A stretch of DNA of 64,000 bases from Helicobacter pylori oki112 (GTDB lineage: Bacteria; Campylobacterota; Campylobacteria; Campylobacterales; Helicobacteraceae): assembly GCF_000600085.1 (NCBI RefSeq), contig NZ_CP006821.1:806001-870000 (forward strand), in the 5' to 3' direction. The notes beneath the pieces were generated by a model. It searched no databases. It saw nothing but the letters and a program-made list of their open reading frames with translations, and was not told the origin of the DNA. The position numbers were made by a program, and so were the translations under genes. Shown here in pieces: positions 55,407 to 64,000 of the stretch (position 1 is the stretch's first letter; every line of letters begins with the position of its first letter).

Positions 55407-56645
55407 GTGCGTCGGATTGTGGTAACTGGAATGGGAATGATCAATTCGCTAGGTTTAAATAAAGAAGATTCTTTTTTAGCGATCGCTAAGGGAGAATGCG
55501 GTATCAAACACATAGAAAGTTTTGATGCGAGCGCGTTTCCTGTGCGTATTGCTGGAGAAATCACTGACTTTGACCCTACAGAGGTGATGAATCCCAAAGA
55601 TGTTAAAAAGGCGGGTCGTTTCATTCAATTAGCCTTGAAAGCCACAAGAGAGGCGATGAAAGATAGTGGGATTTTAGACGCTCACAATAGATGCCCTGAA
55701 GAATTGGCAAACCGCATGGGCGTAAGCTCTGGCTCTGGGATTGGCGGGTTAGGTAATATTGAAGCGAATTCCATTTTTTGTTTTGAAAAAGGCCCTAGAA
55801 AAGTCAATCCCTTTTTTATCACTTCTGCGTTAGTGAATATGATTGGTGGTTTCACTTCCATTGAGTTTGGCATTAAAGGGCCTAATCTCTCTAGCGTAAC
55901 GGCTTGTGCAGCAGGCACTCATGCCATTATTGAAGCGGTTAAAACCATTTTGCTTAATGGGGCTGATAAAATGCTAGTCGTGGGAGCGGAATCCACCATT
56001 TGTCCTGTAGGGATTGGAGGGTTTGCGAGCATTAAAGCCCTTTCTACAAGGAATGATGAGCCTAAAAAAGCTTCAAGACCTTTTGATAAGGATCGCAATG
56101 GTTTTGTGATGGGCGAAGGCGCTGGGGCTTTGGTGCTTGAAGAATACGAGAGTGCGAAAAAAAGAGGAGCAAAAATTTATGCAGAATTTGCTGGGTATGG
56201 CGAGAGCGGCGATGCTAACCATATCACAGCCCCAGCCCCTGAGGGCGAAGGGGCTTTTAGAGCCATGAAAATGGCTTTGGAAATGGCAAAAGTGGAAGTA
56301 GGCTATGTGAACGCTCATGGGACAAGCACGCATTATAATGATTGGTATGAAAGCATCGCTCTAAAAAATGTGTTTGGTTCTAAAGAAAAAGTCCCTCCTG
56401 TTAGCTCCACTAAAGGGCAGATTGGGCATTGCTTGGGCGCTGCGGGTGCGTTGGAAGCCGTTATTTCTATCATGGCCATGAATCAAGGGATCTTACCTCC
56501 TACCATCAATCAAGAAACGCCTGACCCAGAATGCGATCTGGATTATATCCCTAATACGGCCAGAGAAAAACAAGTGGATGCGGTGATGAGTAACTCATTT
56601 GGTTTTGGTGGCACTAATGGTGTTGTGATTTTCAAAAAAGCCTAG
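55407..56645 (+). CDS. fabF: 3-oxoacyl-ACP synthase II
   Basis: 412 residues from the GTG at 55407, six bases after GAGGAG; the TTG at 55404 is too close. It condenses malonyl-ACP with acyl-ACP. The catalytic cysteine is in SSVTACAAGTHAII and the two histidines in VNAHGTSTHYND and GQIGHCLGAAGALE. The C-terminal SNSFGFGGTNGVVIF is standard. It precedes accA by 22 bases. Confidence 0.96.
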   Translation: MRRIVVTGMGMINSLGLNKEDSFLAIAKGECGIKHIESFDASAFPVRIAGEITDFDPTEVMNPKDVKKAGRFIQLALKATREAMKDSGILDAHNRCPEELANRMGVSSGSGIGGLGNIEANSIFCFEKGPRKVNPFFITSALVNMIGGFTSIEFGIKGPNLSSVTACAAGTHAIIEAVKTILLNGADKMLVVGAESTICPVGIGGFASIKALSTRNDEPKKASRPFDKDRNGFVMGEGAGALVLEEYESAKKRGAKIYAEFAGYGESGDANHITAPAPEGEGAFRAMKMALEMAKVEVGYVNAHGTSTHYNDWYESIALKNVFGSKEKVPPVSSTKGQIGHCLGAAGALEAVISIMAMNQGILPPTINQETPDPECDLDYIPNTAREKQVDAVMSNSFGFGGTNGVVIFKKA

Positions 56646-56667
56646 TTTTACAAAGTTAGGATTTTGA

Positions 56668-57606
56668 ATGGCCGTTTATTTAGATTTTGAAAATCATATT
56701 AAAGAGATTCAAAATGAAATTGAATTAGCCCTTATTAGAGGCGATGAGGACGCTAAAGAAATCTTAGAAAAAAGATTGGATAAGGAAGTTAAAAGCATTT
56801 ATTCCAATCTCACTGATTTTCAAAAACTCCAGTTAGCAAGACACCCTGACAGACCCTACGCTATGGATTACATTGATCTCATCTTAAAAGATAAGTATGA
56901 AGTCTTTGGGGATAGGCACTATAACGATGATAAAGCGATCGTGTGTTTTATAGGGAAAATTGATAATGTCCCGGTTGTGGTGATCGGAGAAGAAAAAGGC
57001 AGAGGGACTAAAAACAAGCTCTTAAGGAATTTTGGCATGCCTAACCCTTGTGGCTATCGTAAGGCTTTGAAAATGGCAAAATTTGCTGAAAAGTTTAATT
57101 TGCCTATTTTGATGCTTGTAGATACAGCCGGGGCGTATCCGGGGATTGGCGCAGAAGAAAGAGGCCAGAGTGAAGCGATCGCTAAAAACCTCCAAGAGTT
57201 CGCTTCCTTAAAAGTCCCTACTATTTCTGTAATTATCGGTGAGGGGGGCAGTGGTGGTGCGCTAGCGATTGCAGTGGCTGACAAATTAGCTATGATGGAA
57301 TATTCCATTTTTAGCGTTATATCCCCAGAAGGTTGTGCGGCGATTCTTTGGGATGACCCTAGCAAGACTGAAGTGGCCATTAAAGCGATGAAAATCACGC
57401 CTAGAGACTTAAAGGAGGCGGGGCTTATTGATGATATTATTTTAGAGCCTAGCAAAGGGGCTCATAGAGACAAATTTTCAGCGGCTAACACGATCAAAGA
57501 ATATTTTTTAGACGCTCTAAGGACTATCCAACAAGACCCTCATTTCCTTGACAACCGCTATCAAAAATTGATGTCGCTTGGCTCGTTTGTGGAGGGCATG
57601 AATTAG
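56668..57606 (+). CDS. accA: Acetyl-CoA carboxylase carboxyltransferase alpha subunit
   Basis: A 312-residue alpha subunit that makes malonyl-CoA with AccD. Signature segments are [37 protein letters not shown] and [19 protein letters not shown]. It is last of the lipid gene run rpsU-fabG-acpP-fabF-accA. The beta subunit is not in this window. Confidence 0.96.
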   Translation: MAVYLDFENHIKEIQNEIELALIRGDEDAKEILEKRLDKEVKSIYSNLTDFQKLQLARHPDRPYAMDYIDLILKDKYEVFGDRHYNDDKAIVCFIGKIDNVPVVVIGEEKGRGTKNKLLRNFGMPNPCGYRKALKMAKFAEKFNLPILMLVDTAGAYPGIGAEERGQSEAIAKNLQEFASLKVPTISVIIGEGGSGGALAIAVADKLAMMEYSIFSVISPEGCAAILWDDPSKTEVAIKAMKITPRDLKEAGLIDDIILEPSKGAHRDKFSAANTIKEYFLDALRTIQQDPHFLDNRYQKLMSLGSFVEGMN

Positions 57607-58027
57607 ATCTATAAAAAACTTTGTGTGTTTAAACTTTATTAAACCCATTTTCTTAAAGAAATAAGGGGTATTTTGAAATAATTCCCCAACTAAAATCCCC
57701 CCTAAAGACCGCTTTAAAAATACCGCTTGAATAAAATCAAACTCTCTACTATCCAATCTTAAAAAATGCAATATTTTTTTGATAACCAACGCTCAATAAA
57801 AACAAAGCCAAATTTTTCACTGCTTGCTATTATTTTAGAAAAAAGCAGATATTTTACATAGTTTGCATAATAATATAAAAACATCATTGTGTTACTAATC
57901 TGCTATCTCTCTCCTTTTGTTTGAATATAAAAAGACAATCATCATGATCAGAGTATTGAATGAAAGCATTCTTATTTTACAATACAAAAGTTAGGTCTAA
58001 TGGTATTTTAAAAAAGAAAGAAATCCC
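57607..58027. other. 421-bp gap after accA, no supported gene
   Basis: AT-rich. The minus strand has an open frame from a TTG at 57789 into the accA 3' end (57517-57789), but it lacks a ribosome site and family likeness. The end near the next gene has TATAAA-like and TAATAATATAAAAACATCATT sequence. Perhaps it holds a decayed gene plus a promoter for the gene at 58028. Confidence 0.5.
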
Positions 58028-58465
58028 ATGGTTACACATGAAAAAATCAAAAGCCGCTTTTCTAGGAATTGGTCTTTAAGGGATAGGGGTAGGCATTTTG
58101 CATCTGCAAGCGTGTATTTTTTCTCACTTCTTGTCATTACAGCGGTTAATAGAAGTAGCGCAGTTGCTTGGTTATTGATGCCTGAACATTTGATTTGGTG
58201 GTTTTTGATTTCTTTTAGTGGGGAATTTGTAGCAGACATGGCGTTTGGCAAAAAAAGTAAGATCTTTAAAACCCGCTTTGGAATTTCTATTGTGAGCGGC
58301 GTTTCACTATTGCTTGGCGCTTTACCAGCGCATTTATTTTTTGTATGGTTTGGTTTTATTAATTGGTGGGCTGTCTTTTTTATAGAAGCGGGAGCTGATC
58401 TATTGGTGGGCTGTGTGATACAAAAGATTTTTTTTGGTAAATATTGGGTGGATCGCTATTATTAA
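58028..58465 (+). CDS. Small polytopic membrane protein of unknown function
   Basis: A 145-residue protein, basic at the N-terminus (EKIKSRFSRNWSLRDRGRHF), with about four helices (SVYFFSLLVITAV, HLIWWFLISFSGEF, IVSGVSLLLGALPAHLFFVW, WWAVFFIEAGADLLVG). No motif is recognised. It stands alone between the long gap and a convergent operon. Confidence 0.65.
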   Translation: MVTHEKIKSRFSRNWSLRDRGRHFASASVYFFSLLVITAVNRSSAVAWLLMPEHLIWWFLISFSGEFVADMAFGKKSKIFKTRFGISIVSGVSLLLGALPAHLFFVWFGFINWWAVFFIEAGADLLVGCVIQKIFFGKYWVDRYY

Positions 58466-58535
58466 GGCTCTCTTTTTTTAAGTCTAAAAGCGCATTTTCT
58501 CATATTCCAATTAAATTGGATAAGATTACCCCTAC

Positions 58536-59357
58536 TTAAGGCATCGCATCAAAAACCACGCTGATCCCATTTTTTAAAATGATAGGGTTTTTCGCATCAG
58601 TGATATGGATAAAACGCACGCCATCAAGCAAATTAAGAGCGATTTCTTGTTGTTTGTTTTCTTTAGCAATGATTTGAATAATCTTTAAGTTTTCGTCATA
58701 AAAAATGATTTTGGGTTGCCATAAAGGGTTATTAGAGCTTATTTTTAAATACGCATTCTGATTCACGCTCAGCCAGTATTTCCCGCTCGCTTCCTTAAAC
58801 TCCACAGGATCGCTACTTAAAACTAAGGCTCTCGCGTTAGGGAGCTTGACTTCTTGTAAAGAAAAATCGTATTCCCACTCTTTCAAGGATATGCGTCTAA
58901 TATCTGTAAAATCAAAACCATGCCTTTTCATCGTCTCTATCAAAATGTTAGGGTCTAAAACATATTCCGTTTTAAGCTCGTATGAAAAAACATTCTCGCC
59001 TGAAGAACTTTGCATTTTAATAGGCAAAACATACGAATACCCCATCATGCTCAAAGAATTATTGATGCTTTTGGCAAACGCTAGGGGATTGCTTGAAGCC
59101 TTGAAAGTGATTTTTAACATGCTTGGCTTGTCAAAATTAAAAGACAAAAGCCCGTTTTCTTTGAGAGTGTTGAGCAGTTTCAAGGAATCCAAACGCCCCA
59201 TTGCATAGAAATCCTTACGATTTTTAAACAAACGCTCTAAAAAAAGCTTGTTCGTATGATAAGCCCGCTCCCCCATTAAATTCTCAATCTTATCGTTTAA
59301 AGCATCAGCGCTTAATAGCGTCCCCCCAACAATAAAGGCTAAAAAAAGGTTTTTCAT
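58536..59357 (-). CDS. Unknown periplasmic protein, last gene of the rpmE operon
   Basis: 273 residues with signal peptide MKNLFLAFIVGGTLLSADA. Mixed alpha/beta sequence follows (LDSLKLLNTLKENGLLSFNF, SMLKITFKASSNPLAFAKSI) without a recognised motif. The C-terminal part (GVRFIHITDAKNPIILKNGI) is beta-rich. The ATG overlaps the stop of the RodZ-like C-terminal frame (ATGA), so translation is coupled. The context suggests a role in envelope or cell shape, as inference only. Confidence 0.7.
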   Translation of the reverse strand: MKNLFLAFIVGGTLLSADALNDKIENLMGERAYHTNKLFLERLFKNRKDFYAMGRLDSLKLLNTLKENGLLSFNFDKPSMLKITFKASSNPLAFAKSINNSLSMMGYSYVLPIKMQSSSGENVFSYELKTEYVLDPNILIETMKRHGFDFTDIRRISLKEWEYDFSLQEVKLPNARALVLSSDPVEFKEASGKYWLSVNQNAYLKISSNNPLWQPKIIFYDENLKIIQIIAKENKQQEIALNLLDGVRFIHITDAKNPIILKNGISVVFDAMP

Positions 59358-59998
59358 TGCTGGAGTTCTTTGTATTGGGCCTCGTTGATGAGCGTTAAGC
59401 CTTTATTTGGCTCGTATAAAAATCGTTTGGTTTTGCCATCGTTATATTCTTGTTCTTGATGGTTGTTTTTAAGACTAAGATGCCCATGCCAAAAACGCAA
59501 CAACAAGCGGTGGTTTTTGGTTTCTAAAGAATAATTTTTTTTAAAAACCTTTTGAAAGGAGTTTTTTTTCTCATCTAAATCAATCACTTCCACCCAAATA
59601 TCTCGTTTAGGGATAATATAAATGGTATTAGGATCTTCTTTGATCGCTTCTTTTTCTTGCTTGTCTTGTTCTTTTGGTTTTTCTTGTTTTTCTTCTAGTT
59701 TAGGCGTTGTCTCTGGCTTGTTTTCTTCTGCAAGATTAGCGTCATTGGAAAAACTATTTTTAGTGCCGGATTTAATAGCGCTTTCTTGCCCTCTTTCTTC
59801 TTTTAAAGAAGAGCTGTTTTGAACGATAACGACCGCTAAAACAATGACAATCACCCCTAAAACCAAAACAAAGGGTTTCCATTTGGAAGATTTTTTGGAT
59901 AATGAAGTGTTGGCTTGATTGATGCTGTAATCCAATTCAACCTTAAGGGGTTTTTTTTGCTGTTTCTTCAGGATCTGTTTCTTGATTTTTCTCTTCAC
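59354..59998 (-). CDS. RodZ-like protein, membrane and periplasmic part (separate frame)
   Basis: A 214-residue frame, GTG at 59998. Basic N-terminus, one helix (FVLVLGVIVIVLAVVIV), an acidic/Lys linker and a C-terminal beta domain: IYIIPKRDIWVEVIDLDEKK, NYSLETKNHRLLLRFWHGHL. This resembles the periplasmic DUF4115 domain of RodZ. The first 18 codons overlap the end of the upstream HTH frame. The frames meet at an A8 tract (59951-59958): removing one A joins them as EETAKK-PLKVELDY into one protein of about 324 residues. So this is either the 3' half of a frameshifted gene or an independently translated piece. Confidence 0.75.
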   Translation of the reverse strand: MKRKIKKQILKKQQKKPLKVELDYSINQANTSLSKKSSKWKPFVLVLGVIVIVLAVVIVQNSSSLKEERGQESAIKSGTKNSFSNDANLAEENKPETTPKLEEKQEKPKEQDKQEKEAIKEDPNTIYIIPKRDIWVEVIDLDEKKNSFQKVFKKNYSLETKNHRLLLRFWHGHLSLKNNHQEQEYNDGKTKRFLYEPNKGLTLINEAQYKELQQ

Positions 59999-60329
59999 TT
60001 ACGCTCTCTTTAAAAACACACACTTTGTCAAATTCTTTCATCCATGCGCTCAAATCAATTTTATACTCGCGCTCTAAAATTTGTATAAATCCCCTAGCAT
60101 GCACCCTTGATAAAGACTCATAGCGTTTTTCTAATATGTAGTTGATATTTTTAGAAGCGATTTTAGTCGCCTTGCAAATTTCTGTTACTCCAACTTCTTT
60201 TAAAATCTGCAAATTTTTATCTAAATTTTTAAGCGATAATTCTTCTAATGCCGCACCAGAAATATCTTTAGAAATGTTTTGAACATCAGAAAGATCTAAA
60301 TTTTCTAAACTTTTTTTATTCTGTTCCAT
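59943..60329 (-). CDS. RodZ-like protein, helix-turn-helix part (separate frame)
   Basis: A 128-residue frame. Residues ~40-105 match the RodZ/HTH_25 domain: VTEICKATKIASKNINYILE and SLSRVHARGFIQILEREYKI (ARGF is the family hallmark). In RodZ this cytosolic domain binds MreB to set cell shape. Here the frame ends at 59943 just after an A8 tract, before the expected membrane helix, which is found in the next frame. AGGTGG lies upstream of the ATG. It follows the rRNA methyltransferase gene by 12 bases. Confidence 0.78.
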   Translation of the reverse strand: MEQNKKSLENLDLSDVQNISKDISGAALEELSLKNLDKNLQILKEVGVTEICKATKIASKNINYILEKRYESLSRVHARGFIQILEREYKIDLSAWMKEFDKVCVFKESVSEEKNQETDPEETAKKTP

Positions 60330-60341
60330 TCAATTGACCAC

Positions 60342-61025
60342 CTAGTTGATTTTATCCATTAAGATCCCTGCTGCCACGCTCACATTGAGCGAATCAAAAT
60401 CTCTTCGCATTTTTACGCTCAATATAGCGTCCATTTTAGCAAGGATTTTTTTAGACAACCCCTCATGCTCGCTCCCCAAAAAAAGAGCGCATTTTTTTAA
60501 AGATAGATTTTCTACTTGACTAGAGCCTTGCATGCTCGCGCCCAAACATAAAAACCCGCTCGTTTTCAATTCATTGATTAAATCCAGCGTGTTAGGTGCA
60601 ACGCTAAAAGGCAAATCATACATAAGCCCCAAGCTGGATCGCACAATCCCCTCATAAGCCAATTCTTTAGCAAAATCTAAAATAACGCCATCCATTCCTA
60701 AGCAATACGCACTCCTAAAAATACCCCCAATATTCCCCACATCCGTAATGCCGCAAAGCACTAAAAGTTTTTGAGCTTTTTTAACCTCTTTTAAAGAAAC
60801 CGCTAATGGCAATTCCACCCTAGCTAAAACCCCTTGATGGTTCCCTCCCTTAGCCAAGCTTTGTGCTTTTTTATTATCCACTTTGATGATATTAGGGCAT
60901 GCTTTTTTGAGCGCGAAAAAAAGCTTTTTGTCTATTTCTTTAGAAAGATAGATTTCTTGCAATTTTTCTTGATGAGAGTTTAGAATGTGCATAACCACCT
61001 GCTTGCCATAAATTACTGCCTGCAT
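60342..61025 (-). CDS. SpoU/TrmH family rRNA 2'-O-methyltransferase (RlmB-like)
   Basis: A 227-residue SPOUT enzyme. The N-terminal substrate domain begins VIYGKQVVMHILNSHQEKLQ. The knotted catalytic domain has LLVLCGITDVGNIGGIFRSA, CALFLGSEHEGLSKKILA and DSLNVSVAAGILMD, the three family motifs. It probably methylates a 23S rRNA guanosine; a tRNA target cannot be excluded. It sits 12 bases after rsmI in the rpmE operon. Confidence 0.87.
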   Translation of the reverse strand: MQAVIYGKQVVMHILNSHQEKLQEIYLSKEIDKKLFFALKKACPNIIKVDNKKAQSLAKGGNHQGVLARVELPLAVSLKEVKKAQKLLVLCGITDVGNIGGIFRSAYCLGMDGVILDFAKELAYEGIVRSSLGLMYDLPFSVAPNTLDLINELKTSGFLCLGASMQGSSQVENLSLKKCALFLGSEHEGLSKKILAKMDAILSVKMRRDFDSLNVSVAAGILMDKIN

Positions 61026-61037
61026 GCTAAACCCCTT

Positions 61038-61901
61038 TTATTGATTTTTTTCTTCTAACAAACGCTGGAAATAAAGCTCTTTAGCGTTTTTTTGTGTCAT
61101 AGCGGCTTCAATTTTAGTCTTAATTTTAGGAGGTAAATCCAACTCCAATAACGCCGATAGCCCCATGCAAGGCTCTATTTTTTTCTCATTCAAAAGCACT
61201 AAAACCCACTCCCCTTGGATATTATTTTGTTGCAACCGCTCTATGATTTGAGAAACCTCTCCTAAATAATATTGCTGGTGGAGTTTGGTAAGCTCTTTAG
61301 CCGCAAACAAATGCATGCCTTTAGCCAAATCGTTTAAATCCTTTAAAGTCTCTAGCAATCGGTGCGGGCTTTCATAAAAAACCACCGGGGTTTTTTCTTC
61401 TAAATACGCTAAAGCGTTTAAAATTTTAGCGATTTTTAAGCGCCTTTCCTTACTCTTATGAGGTAAAAAGCCGGCGTAAAAAAACCGCCCTTCTAAAAAC
61501 CCGCTCGCGCAAAACGCCGTAGTGAGCGCGTTAGCCCCGGGCAAAACATCGTAAGGAATGTTATGTTTTAAAGCGTGAGCGACTAAACTCATGCCTGGAT
61601 CGCTCAAACTTGGCATGCCCGCATCGCTCATCACAGCGATTTCTTTGTCAAAAAAAGAAAGCTCTATTTTGTTTAAAAATTCCCGGTCATTGTGCGAATG
61701 GAATGCGATAAACTCCCTTTTTTGAGTAGCGATATTGGGGAAAGAATGGCTAATAATAGGGTTTTGTGCAAGCAAGTGCAACAACCTCTTACCCACCCTT
61801 GTATCCTCGCATAAAAAAACCTCGCAACGCTCTAAAACTTCTAATGTGCGTAGCGTAATGTCAGCGAGATTACCTATAGGAGTGGGCAAAAAATACAGCA
61901 C
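61038..61901 (-). CDS. rsmI: 16S rRNA (cytidine-1402-2'-O)-methyltransferase
   Basis: A 287-residue tetrapyrrole-methylase-fold protein. LYFLPTPIGNLADITLRTLE, VFLCEDTRVGKRLL, AVMSDAGMPSLSDPG and FYESPHRLLETLKDL are RsmI hallmarks. The start is GTG. It modifies C1402 in the decoding centre. It lies 24 bases after rpmE. Confidence 0.93.
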   Translation of the reverse strand: MLYFLPTPIGNLADITLRTLEVLERCEVFLCEDTRVGKRLLHLLAQNPIISHSFPNIATQKREFIAFHSHNDREFLNKIELSFFDKEIAVMSDAGMPSLSDPGMSLVAHALKHNIPYDVLPGANALTTAFCASGFLEGRFFYAGFLPHKSKERRLKIAKILNALAYLEEKTPVVFYESPHRLLETLKDLNDLAKGMHLFAAKELTKLHQQYYLGEVSQIIERLQQNNIQGEWVLVLLNEKKIEPCMGLSALLELDLPPKIKTKIEAAMTQKNAKELYFQRLLEEKNQ

Positions 61902-61925
61902 AAAAAGCCACGCTTTTTAAAAGAG

Positions 61926-62129
61926 TTACTTCAAGTTGTAGCGTTGCTTGAATTTCTCTACTCTCCCTGCAGTGTCAGCGATTTTATCGCTACCGGTATA
62001 GAAAGGGTGGCAAAAGCTAGAAATATCAATACGCATTTCAGGTTTGGTGCTTAAAACTTCAATTTCTTTCCCGCTAGTTACGCAAGTAACTTTGCATGGG
62101 ATATATTCGGGGTGAATGCCTTTTTTCAT
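61926..62129 (-). CDS. rpmE: Ribosomal protein L31
   Basis: 67 residues from ATG at 62129 with AAGGA upstream; a TTG codon sits just before it. [20 protein letters not shown] and [20 protein letters not shown] are typical. Only part of the zinc-ribbon cysteines remains (Cys in IPCKVTC and SSFCHPF). It is first in the rpmE-rsmI-rlmB-like-rodZ-like operon. Confidence 0.95.
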   Translation of the reverse strand: MKKGIHPEYIPCKVTCVTSGKEIEVLSTKPEMRIDISSFCHPFYTGSDKIADTAGRVEKFKQRYNLK

Positions 62130-62162
62130 CAAGTATCCTTTATTTTTAAATTTAAACTTAAA

Positions 62163-62168
62163 ATTATA
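62163..62168 (-). promoter_or_regulatory. Extended -10 of the rpmE operon
   Basis: The minus strand reads TTATGCTATAATTTT, an extended -10, 34 bases before the rpmE start. Confidence 0.65.
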
Positions 62169-62270
62169 GCATAAGTAACAATAAATTAAAACACTCTAAA
62201 ATTAAAACAAAAATTTGCTTTGTTAAAAAAATTATGATAGCATAGCGAAGCATTACGAAATCCAACACTT

Positions 62271-62284
62271 GTGGCATGTGCCAC
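62271..62284. promoter_or_regulatory. Dyad upstream of rho
   Basis: GTGGCA-TG-TGCCAC, two exact six-base arms, lies in the 264-bp gap between rpmE and rho, 110 bases before rho. It may be an operator or a leader hairpin of the autoregulated rho gene. No protein is known to me for it. Confidence 0.4.
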
Positions 62285-62393
62285 TTATTAGCATCTTTTG
62301 GTTACACTAATTTTTTAAGAATGCTTTAGCTTTTTGTATTTTTATCTTAATTGCAACAAACTAGAAACCTCTTTTTAATTAAAAGGAAATTTA

Positions 62394-63710
62394 ATGAACG
62401 AAAACGCGCCTACGCATAAAAGTCCGCACAAAGTCAAAACACACACGCCAGTGAGTGGTTATCACATTGAAGATTTACGCACCTACCCTACTGAAAAGCT
62501 TTTAGAAATCGCTAACAAGCTCAAAGTGGAAAACCCCCAAGAATTCAAACGACAAGACTTGATGTTTGAAATTTTAAAAACCCAAGTTACGCAAGGCGGA
62601 TACATTCTTTTTACCGGGATTTTAGAAATCATGCCTGATGGCTATGGCTTTTTAAGAGGGTTTGATGGGAGTTTTTCAGACGGGCATAACGACACTTATG
62701 TCAGCCCTTCTCAAATCAGGCGTTTTGCTTTAAGGAATGGAGATATTGTTACCGGTCAAGTGCGATCCCCCAAAGACCAGGAAAAATACTACGCCCTTTT
62801 AAAAATAGAAGCCATCAATTATTTGCCTTCAGATGAGATTAAAAACCGCCCTTTGTTTGACAATCTAACCCCCCTATTCCCTGATGAACAAATCAAATTA
62901 GAATACGAACCCACTAAAGTTACCGGCAGAATGCTAGATTTATTCAGCCCTGTGGGGAAAGGTCAAAGGGCTTTGATCGTCGCGCCACCAAGGACTGGGA
63001 AAACGGAGCTCATGAAAGAACTCGCCCAAGGCATCACCTCTAACCACCCTGAAGTGGAACTGATTATCCTTTTAGTGGATGAGCGCCCTGAAGAAGTTAC
63101 GGATATGCAACGAAGCGTTAAAGGTCAAGTTTTTAGCTCCACTTTTGATTTGCCCGCAAACAATCACATAAGAATCGCTGAGTTGGTGCTAGAAAGGGCT
63201 AAAAGGCGAGTGGAAATGGGCAAAGATGTGGTGGTTTTACTAGATTCTATCACCCGTTTAGCCAGAGCGTATAACGCTGTAACGCCCTCAAGCGGTAAGG
63301 TTTTAAGTGGGGGCGTGGATGCGAACGCCTTGCACAGGCCCAAGCGCTTTTTTGGAGCCGCAAGGAATATTGAAGAAGGCGGGAGCTTGACGATTATCGC
63401 TACTGCATTGATTGAAACGGGATCCAGAATGGATGAGGTGATTTTTGAAGAATTTAAAGGCACCGGGAATAGCGAAATCGTTTTAGCGAGGAATATTGCA
63501 GACAGGCGCATTTACCCGGCCTTTGATATTTTAAAATCCGGCACACGAAAAGATAATATCTTGCTTGGCAAAGACCGCTTGACTAAAGTGTGGGTTTTAA
63601 GGAATGTGATGCAACAAATGGATGACATAGAAGCCTTAAGCTTTGTGTATTCTAAAATGCAACAAACTAAGGACAATGAAGAATTTTTAAATTTAATGAA
63701 TGAAAAATAA
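62394..63710 (+). CDS. rho: Transcription termination factor Rho
   Basis: A 438-residue hexameric RNA helicase. The N-terminal domain has [13 protein letters not shown], and the cold-shock RNA site follows with [10 protein letters not shown] and [18 protein letters not shown]. The P-loop is [14 protein letters not shown] and the Walker B region is [16 protein letters not shown]. The R-loop/Q-loop region reads [29 protein letters not shown] precedes the ATG. Confidence 0.97.
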   Translation: MNENAPTHKSPHKVKTHTPVSGYHIEDLRTYPTEKLLEIANKLKVENPQEFKRQDLMFEILKTQVTQGGYILFTGILEIMPDGYGFLRGFDGSFSDGHNDTYVSPSQIRRFALRNGDIVTGQVRSPKDQEKYYALLKIEAINYLPSDEIKNRPLFDNLTPLFPDEQIKLEYEPTKVTGRMLDLFSPVGKGQRALIVAPPRTGKTELMKELAQGITSNHPEVELIILLVDERPEEVTDMQRSVKGQVFSSTFDLPANNHIRIAELVLERAKRRVEMGKDVVVLLDSITRLARAYNAVTPSSGKVLSGGVDANALHRPKRFFGAARNIEEGGSLTIIATALIETGSRMDEVIFEEFKGTGNSEIVLARNIADRRIYPAFDILKSGTRKDNILLGKDRLTKVWVLRNVMQQMDDIEALSFVYSKMQQTKDNEEFLNLMNEK

Positions 63711-63747
63711 AATCCCTTATTAAATCCCATTAAATTAAAAAAGTGTC

Positions 63748-64000
63748 ATGAAAGTAGGTGTTTTTGATAGCGGTGTGGGAGGTTTTAGCGTTTTAAAAAG
63801 CCTTTTAAAAGCGCAATTGTTTGATGAAATCATCTATTATGGCGATAGCGCTAGAGTGCCTTATGGCACTAAAGACCCCACCACGATCAAGCAATTTGGC
63901 TTAGAGGCTTTGGATTTTTTCAAACCGCACAAGATTGAATTATTGATTGTGGCATGCAACACAGCGAGCGCTCTAGCTTTAGAAGAGATGCAAAAGCATT
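63748..64000 (+). CDS. murI: Glutamate racemase, N-terminal part (runs off window)
   Basis: 84 codons to the window edge. VGVFDSGVGGFSVLKSLL, IIYYGDSARVPYGTKD and LLIVACNTASALAL, with the first catalytic cysteine, are diagnostic. It makes D-glutamate for peptidoglycan and is essential in H. pylori. It follows rho by 37 bases. Confidence 0.95.
   Translation, partial: MKVGVFDSGVGGFSVLKSLLKAQLFDEIIYYGDSARVPYGTKDPTTIKQFGLEALDFFKPHKIELLIVACNTASALALEEMQKH

Noticed and set aside
57517..57789. Minus-strand frame of 90 codons over the accA 3' end and the following gap
   Set aside because: TTG start without a ribosome site, antisense to accA for 90 bases, and no recognisable domain. It may be an old gene fragment, but I cannot support it.

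Overview
The window reads as chromosomal DNA of Helicobacter pylori (class Campylobacteria). FlaA, TlpD, TNF-alpha-inducing protein, a VacA-like giant autotransporter of the FaaA type, the OorDABC 2-oxoglutarate oxidoreductase, HefABC, the Kdo hydrolase pair and MagIII appear in the gene order I recall for the HP0610-to-HP0549 stretch of reference H. pylori, presented in reverse. HP numbers are from memory of that family, not from a search. The DNA is AT-rich with many homopolymer tracts. No tRNA, rRNA, CRISPR, prophage or intact insertion sequence was seen. The only structural RNA gene recognised is rnpB.

Layout. 1-14914 (minus strand): the N-terminal 1639 codons of the FaaA-like autotransporter, then hemE-hefA-hefB-hefC and a small outer-membrane barrel, a second small barrel (HP0603-like) coupled to magIII, and flaA with its sigma28 promoter. 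15080-21354 (plus): a frameshifted ABC exporter, the soluble chemoreceptor tlpD, bioF and a class A PBP. 21357-28935 (minus): tip-alpha, rnpB, dba-dsbI, a HAD-domain accessory gene behind a promoter with a 14-base A tract, and oorDABC. 29118-30107 (minus): mltG, whose 5' end overlaps a divergent AsmA-like gene. 30025-40849 (plus): AsmA-like protein, FeoA-like protein, nth, then a close-packed series fliN-fliO-tonB-pyrC-Kdo hydrolase subunits-sulfatase-fold phosphotransferase. 40923-48971 (plus): folD, lepB, M50 peptidase, rpiB, a coiled-coil protein, apt, dedA, pepA, ychF and a radical SAM protein. 49096-57606: an AI-2E-type permease (minus), dapF, a DUF417 protein, an RHH regulator (minus), an unknown secreted protein, then rpsU-fabG-microprotein-acpP-fabF-accA. 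58028-64000: a small membrane protein, the minus operon rpmE-rsmI-rlmB-like-rodZ-like (two frames)-periplasmic protein, then rho and the start of murI.

Themes. Envelope biology dominates: LPS trimming, fatty acid supply, peptidoglycan synthesis, efflux, autotransport, TonB energy and disulfide formation. Flagellar functions (flaA, fliN, fliO, tlpD and possibly FaaA) are scattered between them. The points most worth checking are a RodZ-like cell-shape gene split by an A8 tract, the HAD-domain gene with a 14-base A tract as its promoter spacer, a probable IS200/IS605-type end remnant with TTTA-loop hairpins between acpP and fabF, in-frame 15-bp repeats lengthening DapF, and C tracts near the start of a Kdo hydrolase subunit.
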